Shown: in pieces, positions 1 to 10,900 of the stretch
Position numbering within the stretch: position 1 is the stretch's first letter
Layout: each line of letters begins with the position of its first letter
Origin: Metridium senile
Taxonomy: Eukaryota > Cnidaria > Anthozoa > Actiniaria > Metridiidae
Assembly (NCBI GenBank): GCA_949775045.1
Contig: OX459099.1
Span: forward strand, 19,018,741-19,082,740
Length of the DNA: 64,000 nucleotides
Direction of reading: 5' to 3'
The notes under the pieces: model-generated
The model's input: the letters and a program-made list of their open reading frames with translations, nothing else
Database searches by the model: none
Told to the model about the DNA's origin: nothing
Program-made: the position numbers and the translations under genes

Positions 1-445
1 TCATCATTATTGTCATCATTATTATTGTCATCATCATCATTATTGTCATCATCATTATTGTCATCATCATCATTATTGTCATCATCATCATTATTGTCAT
101 CATCATCATTATTGTCATCATCATCATTGTCATTATCATTATTGTCATCATCATTAATGTCATCATCGTCCTCATCTTCATTATTGTCATCAGCATTATT
201 GTCATCATCATCATTATTGTCGTCATCATTATTGTTATCATCATCATTGTCATCATCATCATCATTATTGCCATCATCATCATTATTGTCATCATCATCA
301 TTATTGTTATCATCATCATTATTGCCATCATCATCATTATTGTCATCATCATCATTATTGCCATCATCATCATTATTGTCATCATTATCATCATTATTGT
401 CATCATTATCATCATTATTGCCATCATCATCATTATTGTCATGAC
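1..445. repeat. TCATCATTATTG-type microsatellite
   Basis: A nearly pure array of TCA and TTATTG words with a period of about 12 to 15 bases runs from the left edge to about 445. It is open in one frame and would encode a Ser/Leu polymer, but that is a by-product of the repeat. It probably lies in a COX10 intron. Confidence 0.95.
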
Positions 446-477
446 CATTTATATCAAAATGTTATTTCATTTCATAA

Positions 478-782
478 CTTGAAACTGGAACCTTCCAAGA
501 TAACTGTGCAAAGCTGTACAACGAACTTCCAGCAATTACCCGAGAAAATAAAGACTTTAAAACATTTGCAAAACAAGTGTACAAACTATTGTTAAACAAA
601 GCTAAAACACGCCTTGGAATTTCATAACTAGATTATCATACATTCATATACACAACTTTTATACTATTTCCATATCACTGTTTATTTTTCTATTTGACAA
701 TCATTATGTTACTTTGAAGATGTAGAGCTACCCTGTAGATATACTTCAATAAACCATTATTATTATTATTATTATTATCAAG
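478..782 (+). mobile_element. 5'-truncated LINE 3' end with (ATT)n tail
   Basis: One frame is open from 478 to a stop at 625-627. It reads as the extreme C-terminus of a non-LTR reverse transcriptase: a 'LYNELP' block equivalent to the usual LWNxLP motif, then a Phe-Lys-rich helix. A short 3' UTR and a run of ATT at 760-778 follow, as expected for a CR1/L2/RTE-like insertion. Only the last ~50 codons remain, so it is dead. The family assignment is by motif only. Confidence 0.6.
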
Positions 783-995
783 GGGCTGATCTAGTGGGTA
801 CCGGACACCTCACTAGCACCACAATTACCCCTATTTTATTTAAGACATTTAGGGACAGGACACTCCCTAACACCTTAAGAGCTCTTCACTTGCAGTTGGG
901 ACACCCCCTGACAAATTCCTCGATCCGTCTCTGCATCATCATCTTCATTATTACCATTATTTATATTCTAACTATTATTCTTTCTACCTTCCCAG

Positions 996-2872
996 GTGCC
1001 ACTAACCTCTTACTATATACCTGTATATACACACCCATGAAGCGTTTAAGTATTATTAATACATGGTTAGGATCAGCAGTAGGTGGTATACCGCCGTTAA
1101 TGGGATGGGCAGCATGTACAGGGTCGTTAGGGCCTGGTGCTTTGGTATTAGCTGGTATATTGTACTCGTGGCAGTTCCCTCACTTTAATGCTCTTAGTTG
1201 GAACCTTAGACCCGATTACTCTAGAGGTCAGTAACTGTGAATAAATATTTTATCATTTAATCTTCTGTATATGATAGTTCTATAATAATAATAATATGTA
1301 ATATATACAATATGAGCAGCCGATCTGTATCCGATATACAACGGCGAGTCGAAGACGAGCCGTTGTATATCGGATACAGATCGGACGCGAATATTGTATA
1401 GAACTTATGAAAGTCCAACGTTAGTTCTTTCATATTTTACTAAAATTGTCAAGATAAATGTAAATCTGGCCGAGAAAATTCAAGTTGAAACTTATGCAAA
1501 TCAGGACGAAATCTGTATGAGATTTACAACCTCCGTCACGGACGTGAATTCTTTTGTCAATTGCTCATTAATTATTCATGAATTTTATAAAGCTTGTATA
1601 CAATACAATACAATACAATAAACTTTATTTCTAGAGGGTGACATATAACAGTACTAAAATACTGATGACCCAATGGCCCTCCTAATAATTAATACATTAA
1701 TCAATCAAATAAATACTAATAAAAAAATAACTATTTACAATTTATATACTATAGGATATACAATAATTAAAATCTAAAAAATCTATAAGCTTGTAATCTA
1801 TAAGTCTGTTCTAAGCGCTTAAAATAAAAATACAAAAATGGATATGATTACAATGAAAAAGCTAATTTAAATAAATGACTTTTGAGTTATACACCTAATC
1901 AAAATATGGCATCCAATTTTTATAACTGTTGTTCTTGACTGGCTAGCCTCGCATACATGTAAATACTCCATTGTGGTTCAATGTTTCATTGTGAACAAAG
2001 GCTAGCCAGTCAAGAACAATAGTTGTTAAAATTCGAACTGTGATAGCAGGCTGTATATTCTATTGTATTTAGTACAGCCTGTAGAAAGACAATGAAGGAA
2101 ATCTTCAATACAATAGAACAATAATTTTCACAGTAGAACTTTGATTTTATTTCATGGATAGTGTTGTAGACCTTTGTACAGGGTTCGTGCTACTCCTTAA
2201 ACTCCTTGAAAACTCCTTAAATTTGATTTACGTTTTTAAGGGCACTTGAAAAGCCCTTGAATTTTAGAAAATCAGCATAAACTCCTTAAAAACTCCTTAA
2301 TTCTAGCTACCGTAAAGTAGGGTAAATTTTGATAATATTTTTTCATTCTGTGTGATGTTAACAATGCCAGGAATATCATTTCTATATCAAAGTTGTCGCA
2401 AAAAGTGCTTAAAAATTACTTTTTGGTCCTTGAAAACTCCTTGAATACTCCTTAGATTTTTTCTACTGACATTAGCACGAACCCCGTTTGTACAATTTTT
2501 AAATTGAACTCATTCATTTTGTATCTATTATTTGGTTTCTCAGCTGGTTATCGCATGATGTGCGTCACTGACCCAGCCCTTTGCCGTCGAGTAGCACTGC
2601 GTCATAGCCTTTACCTCATTGGTCTATCTACATTGTTACCTTTATGCGATGTTACAACATGGTGGTTGGCGTTAGACTCTCTACCTCTCAATGCTTACCT
2701 TACACTGTTGGCATGGCGATTTTATAAACAATCAGACAGTAAATCGTCGCGGGAACTGTTTCGCTTTAGTTTGTTACATTTACCTGTATTAATGTTATTA
2801 ATAATGCTACACAAGAAACCTAAGAATAGAGATGACGACATGGAAACATTGGCTGTTGCTATGGAAACTTAA
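996..2872 (+). CDS. COX10: COX10, protohaem IX farnesyltransferase (C-terminal part, two exons)
   Basis: COX10 transfers a farnesyl group to haem b to make haem O, the precursor of haem A for cytochrome c oxidase, in the inner mitochondrial membrane. Two exons are visible: 996-1226 (acceptor CCCAG|GTGCC, donor AGAG|GTCAGT) and 2544-2872 (acceptor TTTCTCAG). They join in frame (phase 1). The first carries the UbiA-family TPxKR block, 'NTWLGS', 'GGIPPLMGW' and '[12 protein letters not shown]'; the second carries '[17 protein letters not shown]' and the last membrane helices. The usual short polar C-terminal tail is present. The protein ends at TAA 2870-2872. The N-terminal half and mitochondrial presequence must lie left of the window. 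The gene is convergent with CCZ1. Identity is certain; the exon 996 start is inferred from splice consensus and frame. Confidence 0.93.
1321..1383. repeat. Perfect 24-bp inverted repeat with 15-bp loop
   Basis: Bases 1321-1344 (starting CGATCTGTATCC) are the exact reverse complement of 1360-1383, separated by a 15-base GC-rich loop. It lies inside the COX10 intron and would form a stable hairpin in the transcript. It could be a tiny foldback element. I see no gene around it. Confidence 0.85.
1914..2033. mobile_element. Foldback MITE in COX10 intron
   Basis: Arms of about 37 bp (left CTTGACTGGCTAGCCTC, right GGCTAGCCAGTCAAG) flank a ~45-bp centre. The arms are imperfect only near their outer ends. 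There is no coding capacity. Confidence 0.7.
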
Positions 2873-2896
2873 TGTTCTCAAATGGTTGAATAGCCT

Positions 2897-3062
2897 TCTA
2901 TATTTGGTCTTCCTGTGTTAGGGAATTTACCACAGGAACTCCAAAAACTATGTGTGGACTTTGGACAGAAACCTCAGAAGCTTTGTTTGGGCTTCCTGTG
3001 GTATTATCCCACATTTTCCATTTGGGCTTCCTGTGGTTATATTTCACCACAGGAAACCCATG
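2897..3062. repeat. GGGCTTCCTGTGG palindromic repeat cluster
   Basis: Four occurrences of CTTCCTGTG or its complement CACAGGAA lie within 165 bp. The same word pair, as GGGCTTCCTGTG...CACAGGAAGCCC, recurs at 20053-20108 and 53297-53351, and inside the elements at 30731-30918 and 42091-42258. It is a short palindromic dispersed repeat downstream of COX10. Confidence 0.65.
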
Positions 3063-3134
3063 GCTAGTACAATATTTTATGTGGACTGCAGAGACAAAGA
3101 TATTAAAAAAAGAAGATATTATAATTGACAGTTA

Positions 3135-3354
3135 CAGTGCGAATCAAAACACCGCGGGCACCAAGAAATATTTTAGAAATCGTTTATTGTTCGTTGAACA
3201 ACTCACAAACAACTCCAACTACAAAATTAAGTTTAACTAACCACACATCAGTCAAACTTCTTGCGGTGATATAAGGTTGTTTCTGATTTGTTAAACGAAC
3301 CATAAAATATTTCTAAAATATTTCTGGATGCCCACGGTTTTTTGATTCGCACTG
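3135..3354. mobile_element. MITE family A copy 1 (CAGTGCGAATC ends, TA target site)
   Basis: The element is almost wholly palindromic and 220 bp long. It begins CAGTGCGAATC, ends GATTCGCACTG and is flanked by TA on both sides. Inside, arms share AAATATTTTAGAAAT and GTTCGTTGAACAACTC. Ends and TA duplication suggest a Tc1/mariner-type MITE. Copies 2 to 5 have the same size and plan. Confidence 0.88.
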
Positions 3355-3466
3355 TAATATTTTCCAATACATTACTGGTTTTAAAATTTGATGCAAAGTA
3401 AAATGTACCAAACTTAGTTATTTTTAGCTTATGTGTTCTCCTTTGCAGATGTTCTTAGGTTGGATA

Positions 3467-3844
3467 CAGTAAAAACCCGCAGATAAGAACCAGTGGATTA
3501 AGAACCACTAGGCTAAAATTTGCTTTTTAAGCACCTTTCATTTGAAAGAATATAATTTGAGTCTGAATATGACCAAATTTAAAATCAATGCAAGAAAAAT
3601 GTTTTACAAATGTATTATCAGTTAGTTCTCAATGAGAATACATTCATCATTCAGATGCTTCTACATAACAATTTATATAACATAAAAAAACACTATATAT
3701 AAGGTAAATTGTTTTTGCTTTATAAAAAGAACCACTTTAGCCTAATTTCTCACCAATACCAATTATATCATAAATACCAGTTATATAAGAATCACTTCAG
3801 CCTAACCTCGAAAAATAGTGGTTCTTATATGCGGGTTTTTACTG
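3467..3844. mobile_element. MITE family B copy 1 (CAGTAAAAACCCGC ends)
   Basis: The 378-bp element is bounded by CAGTAAAAACCCGCA and TGCGGGTTTTTACTG with TA on both flanks. Subterminal ATAAGAACC/GGTTCTTAT words repeat inside both arms. A second copy lies at 49639-50040. Confidence 0.85.
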
Positions 3845-4035
3845 TACCTAAGAATATCTATACTGGAGACAGGAGGTTTGTGTGTGACTCAATGATGTGT
3901 ATTTATATATTTGCATATTGTACATTTTTAAATTGATAAATATAAATAAATAATAATTCTGAAGTTCCAGTTTAGTGATGATTGAGTATAATACCCTCTA
4001 ATTATATATCATGACAAAGAATTTTACAAACACCA

Positions 4036-4330
4036 TTTATCATATGACCTGTATTTTGCCCGGCGCGCACTCATAAGAAAACCTTCAGAAAAAGTCACGT
4101 GATGGGGTCCGTACAGCTTTTTTCACCTGGTCCATACAAACACGTACGGACCCACTACTCGAAACATCACAACAAAAATGGTGCACGCCGGCCAAATTAC
4201 AGGTCATATGATAAAAAACTTATTGACTGAGTTAGGTTGGGCCGTACATTCACTGCGCTCGTTCCGTACGTCATGACCGCGAGCCAAATATTTTCCCGTA
4301 CAGCCCTCCCACTCAGTCAATAAGTACTTA
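4036..4330. mobile_element. Compound foldback element, copy 1 (two palindromes side by side)
   Basis: Palindrome one (4036-4214) has arms TTATCATATGACCTGTA and TACAGGTCATATGATAA (approximate). Palindrome two (4216-4330) has arms AACTTATTGACTGAGT and ACTCAGTCAATAAGT. Both contain the GTACGGACC/GGTCCGTAC word. The same pair occurs in reversed order at 31773-32098, so the two palindromes move as one unit. The ORFs crossing it are chance. Confidence 0.75.
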
Positions 4331-4435
4331 ACATTTAATATGATAAATCTAAGATTAACACAAATTAAAAAAAGGCCTACTTTAAAGTTAATCCCATTAC
4401 ATTTCCTGCAGTTTTTACTCAACAATACTGTCACT

Positions 4436-4688
4436 ATACTCTGCAAACAGAGCCACCTTTCTCCCCTGCCGAAAAGCGAGAGAAAAATGGCTCTGCCGAC
4501 ACCCTGTTGAGCATGCATGAGGGTGACATAATATGATGTAGGTCAAATGTCATCAGAAATTCACAAATACTGGTGATGTAGGCTGGAGAAACCAGTTTTA
4601 AACCATTGGATGTAATTATCGGGAGTCGGCAGAGCCATTTTTCTCTCGCTTTTCGGCAGGGGAGAAAGGTAGCTCTGTTCGCAGAGTA
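4436..4688. repeat. Long inverted repeat, ~65-bp arms
   Basis: Bases 4436-4502 and 4620-4688 are near-perfect reverse complements built around CTTTCTCCCCTGCCGAAAAG, separated by ~120 bp. This is a foldback element just downstream of the CCZ1 stop codon. ORFs on both strands here are mirror images of each other. Confidence 0.8.
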
Positions 4689-4952
4689 TGCTGTTTACTA
4701 TCAAGGAGCCAGATGTCGGGGAGGAAAGGTCAGGGCAAAATTCTACTCCTGTGGCAACATTTTTTGCAAACAAACAAGACACCAATCTGGTGCAAATTTG
4801 AATTTTACTATTTTAATTATTTCGTCAACTATGTACATCATTAAATTATTGTTAGGATCAGGATATTTTGTACATTGTTTTCACAGTAATTATTATCATG
4901 TAGACAATACTTTGTTTGTATCAATTCAATTCATTCAGAAGGATTAGAACAA

Positions 4953-7900
4953 TTAATCAATAAAAAATATATTATTAAAATGCGTTGTACTCAGTCTTTT
5001 CACTTCCTCTGAAAAAGAAAATTAACCAAAGTGAATGATTATTTAAAATGTTTTAAAAACAGACTTTCCATTTTATAGCAAGTATTATAAAATAATTTAG
5101 ATAGTACGCGCGCTCTGATTGGTCAAAAACCGTGCTGGATGAGGCTATCTAAACATGCGCGCGCGTATTGATGGCGCGCGTATTGAGAATTGCTATTCTT
5201 ATCAGCCATTAAAATGCCGATTTAGCCTCTAAAAATATTTATAGAACACTCGAGAGCTGGAAAAGCACTCGCCTAACAGCTCGTGCTTTTCCTACGCTCT
5301 CTCGTGTTCTCCCAACATCACGCGTGTTTAGATCAGGCTATATAACACGGAAAATCATCTTCTATTTCTTAAATATACAATCATAAGAATCCTAAATGGA
5401 GACAACAAATAGTATAATTTGCTATTAATAATAAATATCTGTTAATAATTTTGATAATGCAATTATAAATGATAGTCTGTTTTGCAGACTTTTTTTTTAC
5501 AGTCTTAACTATATAACAACAAACACTCCCATTATATCCCCCAATTAGTTACAATGCAGGTTAGTGGATGTAGTGTGTGTTATTTTGTGCTTGTTTATTT
5601 TGGTTTAAGAAATGAATGCAGGTTTTTAAAATAAATACATATTGTGATTGACTGTAGTGAACGTAATGTACTGATGGGAAACAAATGATGGTGGCCATTG
5701 GAAGAGATTGTTACATTTTCAGTGTTTTTGTTGCCCCAATATAATGCAGGTTAGTGTGTGTAGTGTGTGTTAGTTTGAGCTTGCATGTCATCAAGGACAG
5801 GGTTAATTTTGGTTATCGAATGAATGCAGGTTTTTAAAATAAATACTCATTGTGATTGACTGTAGTGAACGTAATGTACTGATGGGAAATTAATAATGGT
5901 GGCCATGGGAAGAGATTGTTACATTTTCAGTGTTTTTGTTGCCCCAATGCAGGTTAAAGTGAGTATAGTGTGTGTTAGCATAGAGCAGATTTTGTATCAC
6001 TATGAAAAGCTGACAGCAAGGCACAATCAAAATTCAAAAAACATCACAGTTGCCACAAGAGAAGTACACAGCACTGAGCTTTTACAGTGCAGATACCCCA
6101 ACCAGGACCACTTAGACAAAACCGTCCAATCAAAAAACATTTACACCAGACAGAGATTGAACTGATAACAGCATAAGCCAATCAAATTATAGTGTTCTCA
6201 TGCTCATAACATTCTTAAACTGAAAGCTGCAATATGATTGGTTGATTATCAATTCATCTAAAGTTGTCCCGGTTGGAGTGTCCGCACTGTAACAGTCATA
6301 CAAAATCTGCTGTAAACCAGTCACTGAATGTGGTCACAACCAGGGTTTGTTATGTCCTCAATGTTTCTTTTACATCACCCCAAATATGTGGCTAATTCAC
6401 CTATCAATGTCTTGCTCCAACAGGGGGGAGTGCGGGCATATCTTTTTGTCAATAGCCCGTATCCTGGGGACATCAAATTCATACACGTACTCATGTATTT
6501 ACTGTTGTGGATGCAGACCTTTTGTCAAAAAACATCGAGCAGCCCCAGGTACGGGCAAAGTTTATGTTCAATAGCTAGTCTTTGCCTGCACTCCCCCTGT
6601 TGGGGCAAGACATTGATAGGTGCATAAGTGCAGTGTAGAGAGATCTTATCTACAGAATAGACAATTTTCTATCGTTATCATGATTCTTATCCTAAACTTA
6701 CCATTGATTTCTATAAGGTTGGCACTCTTTTGATTTAAAATAACAAAGAATTCCCTCTGGTCAGATTTACGCCCAACCACCCAGCAGTCAGTCATGGTCT
6801 TGACATATGTTTCACCATCCTCTTGAAAACTACACAGAATATGAATCAATTGATTAGTGTTACAAGTGAGAAAGATGTTTCTAATGTTTCTAATTATAAA
6901 TTAAAAGGATATCAAGAATTTAGGTAGCGCTAATAATTAACAATTACTCGCTGAAGGCAAGTGAATATTAAATATAAAAACTGAGAACATTCCAAGCCTA
7001 AGGAGAATAATTGTTATATATCATAATTGTATGTAACAAGTGATTATTTCAACAAATAAAAACTCTCTGATTATCATATTATAGTTTATATCACAATAGC
7101 ACTTTCCACGGTTTCTAAAAATAGATATTGCAAAGCCTTTTGGGATAGAATTGCGGACAAACTTTGTAAAAAATGCTTTGATTACAAGGAAAAGAAGATC
7201 AATATCAGTTGAAAAACCATAGTTTTTCCATGAATTAGAAACAACTAGACGCTCTTTTGAGCGTGAAGTCGGGCTAGTTGAGGATTATGCAGTTTAGTCT
7301 ATTAGCCCAGTAGGAGTGGAGGGACCCAGTTTTTGACAGCTAGAGATAACTGGAGCTATAACACTGATGCCCCTTGGATATACTCTGAAGATATTAATAA
7401 TCTTAATGAATACTCCAGTTTCGAGATCTCTTTTACTCAGTGTTAGCCTCAATTGTGTTTAAAATATGCAGAAATTTAGATAAAACTCGTGAGATTTCGA
7501 TATATTTTTATTGTCTTCTATGCTCACAAATCTCTTTCATTTGCACGGACTGTTACTGAACAAAAGAATATATTACATGGTTTTGAGGCTAACACTGAGT
7601 AAAAGAGATCTCGAAACTGGAGTATTAATCTTAATTGTCTGTTCAAGACAAATTTGTAAAATGTAGATGAAAAATATTACAGAAACACCGTATTTCATGA
7701 CTTTAACGCAGTGATCCGTTTGAAATACACTAAAAGAGCATTATAAAGTGAACTGTATAAATGGTACAAATACCTATGATGACAACGTAAAAATGTTGTG
7801 AAAACAAATCAAAGGCCCCCTATGGCAAACTCGTCGGGTGGGTCATTTTTAGAACATTTTCAAAGCGCTTAGTGTTTAGACAACTTTTAATGTTGACTTT

Positions 7901-10900
7901 GTAAGCTATATTTAAAGAATCTCACAATTTCATATGAAAATAATGATGTTAGCATATTGAAAAGATATGGCATTGATTTCAAACAAATAAAACTTTATTT
8001 ATAATAGATTTGAAGTTGATGTAATTCTGAACTTTCTATAATAAACGTAAGATATCATTAAATTACAATATATATATATGTATAAATCTTAATTGGAAGG
8101 CCTACTCCGGGCCTTAAAATCGCCGTAATTTTAGGCGATCTAAAGCGATTTTAGCAAAATGTTCCTAAACTCTAAGGCGATCTTAGTCGATGTTAGGTGA
8201 TTTTAGCAAAAAGCTCTTAAATTCGTAGGCGGTGTTAGGTGATTTAAGGGACGGACCATTAGATTTTTGAGGGGGGGGGGGGGGGGGGGGGGGGGGGGTG
8301 GGCAATTTTTTTTTGCACGATATTTTTTTCCCACTCTAAGTGTGTGCACGAATTTTTTCTTCACCTTGCACGATCTTTTTTTCAGAATATTTGATGTGCT
8401 CGAATTTTTTTTTCCACTTTTAGGCTGTGCTCGAATTTTTTTTTGGTATTTGCCCAACCCCCCCCCCCCCCCCCCCCTCAAAAATCTAATGGTCCGTCCC
8501 TAAGGCATTCTGAGCGATCTTATGAACCGAAGAAGGCCTATTGTACATGTAGATTAACTATTAAAAAGATGAATTATGTTTTGAAAATATTGATATTTAT
8601 CAAAAAACGTATAATTATATTAGTTACTTGTTTCTTTGCTTTGGTGGCAGTTCGTATTGGAATAATCCAGCTTTCATGTCGTTGTTTTTATCTACTTGGC
8701 AGATTAATCTGGATCGAGTTGGCTCGAGTATAACTTACTGTCTGATATTGACATGTTTCAGAAAACCTCTTTCCGTAAAAACGTTAGAAAATAACAGCTA
8801 GCAATTGTATAATGACTTGAGCAAACAATATACCCAAATCCAACGCTGATTTGGAAGAGTAAATCGATGTGAAGTACGAGAACTCCAAATGAATTCAGTT
8901 CAAATCCAAGATGGCGATTTGCTTGGGCTTCCTGTGGTATTTGCGCATGCTCATGACGTAAGGTCAAAACGCGACATGATACATAGATAGATAGATACAT
9001 AGATACATAGATACATAGATTGACGAAACTGTAGAACTAAAGTCGGGCCGCCTATGGCTAGCCCGACTAACAAGACAAAAAAACATTGTTGCAGCATATT
9101 AGTATGTATTTTGGTCTTGGCTTGTCAGCATTTTAATCCCATAATGCATCATCGTGATGTCATCTGTGGAAAGCGCTATGAGACTGAAAATCATGTGCTC
9201 TAATGGTTAGAGAACTTTAAACTATTTTTTGATATTAATGACAGTTTGTATTAATTAGTAATGACTGATAGAGTTGTTCTCATTAACCCTTGAATCAAAG
9301 TGTATTAGTTAAAGTGTGATAGTCAAATAACAACAAAAGAACACAATGGAATTAAGGTGCATTAAAGAGTGATACACTAAAGTGTGGTTCACGGGTTAGA
9401 GTTGTTCTCATTAACCCATGAATCAAAGTGTATTAGTTAAAGTGTGATAGTCAAATAACAACAAAAGAACACAATGGAATTAGAGTGCATTAAAGAGTGA
9501 TACACTTAAGTGTGTTTCACGGGTTAGAGTTGTTCTCATTAACCCATGAAACAAAGTGTATTAGTTAAAGTGTGATAGTCAAATAACAACAAAAGAACAC
9601 AATGGAATTAAGGTGCATTAAAGAGTGATACACTTAAGTGTGTTTCACGGGTTAGAGTTGTTCTCATTAACCCATGAATCAAAGTGTATTAGTTAAAGTG
9701 TGATAGTCAAATAACAACAAAAGAACACAATGGTATCAAGGTGCATTAAAGAGTGATACACTTAAGTGTGTTTCACGGGTTAGAGTTGTTCTCATTAACC
9801 CATGAATCAAAGTGTATTAGTTAAAGTGTGATAGTCAAATAACAACAAAAGAACACAATGGTATCAAGGTGCATTAAAGAGTGATACACTTAAGTGTGTT
9901 TCACGGGTTAGAGTTGTTCTCATTAACCCATGAATCAAAGTGTATTAGTTAAAGTGTGATAGTCAAATAACAACAAAAGAACACAATGGAATTAAGGTGC
10001 ATTAAAGAGTGATACACTAAAGTGTGTTTCACCGCCGGGTTAGAGTTGTTCTCATTAACCCGTGAAACAAAGTGTATTAGTTAAAGTGTGATAATCAAAT
10101 AACAACAAAAGAACACAATGGAATTAAGGTGCATTGATGAGTAATACGCTAAATTGTGTTTCACATGCTAATGAAAACAGCTTTAACACAAATGACGATT
10201 TTGTCTAATGGTATTTGCCACACCTTTTAAAGTCAGCACTAATATCACCAATCAGTCTCATTATTTCAGGAGCAATCAAGGATCCTGTCACCTTCCTGTG
10301 ATGTATAGAAGACTTCTGGGCCAGGTTAATGTGGTTAAAATAGATGTACCTGTACTGCTGCTCCGCACTACTACAAATGAAAAGACATTATAAACAGGTT
10401 CCCATTTAAATCTGTACTTATGCAAATTGTGTTGATGTGTGCTAAACACACAGATCAACCAATCAGAGAAGTTCACTTCAAAAATAATATACTCTGATTG
10501 GTTGATCTGTGTGTTTAGCACACATCAACACAATTTGCATAAGTACAAATTTAAATGGGAAAGTACATATTTAAATGGTAACCTGTTCATTATAAAACTC
10601 AATAATAATTAGATAACTAGTAAAACCTTGTTCACACTATTGACATAAGCATCAACGCCTGGCCAAACGGCTTCAACATTTGCTTCAACATCTGTTCGAT
10701 TTTGTTGAATGGCAATGTTGAAGCTGTTTGCCACCCCTTACACCATTGTTGAAACATGTTAAATTGATGTTTGATTGATGTTGAAAGAGTTTAAAGGCCT
10801 TAAACATTGGAAAATCGAACAATGTTGAAGCAAATGTTGAAACCGTTTGCCCGGGCCTTCAGCATAAGCATAAGCAACTTACGCAGACTCACTGAAGCAT

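Larger units (their letters stand above)
7247..9083. mobile_element. AGTCGGGCTAG element, copy 1, split by nested insertions
   Basis: The left piece at 7247-7300 (ACTAGACGCTC, GTGAAGTCGGGCTAG) and the right piece at 8925-9083 (GGGCTTCCTGTG, GATACATA repeats, GGCTAGCCCGACTAA) match the two halves of the intact copies at 30731-30918 and 42091-42258. The foldback at 7409-7626 and the poly-G MITE at 8248-8500 sit between them, so nested insertion explains the 1.8-kb gap. The linkage of both pieces as one copy is inference. Confidence 0.5.

Noticed and set aside
10..444. 144-residue Ser/Leu ORF
   Set aside because: It is a direct translation of the TCATCATTATTG microsatellite.
794..990. N-terminal extension of COX10 before 996
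   Set aside because: The ORF continues upstream but residues do not match COX10, and a good acceptor lies at 994-995; it is intron.
8203..8503. Gly-rich and Pro-rich ORFs facing each other
   Set aside because: They are the G and C tracts of a palindromic MITE read in both directions.
9271..10167. CRISPR-like regular repeat
   Set aside because: Whole 128-bp units are repeated without variable spacers, in an animal intron; it is satellite DNA.
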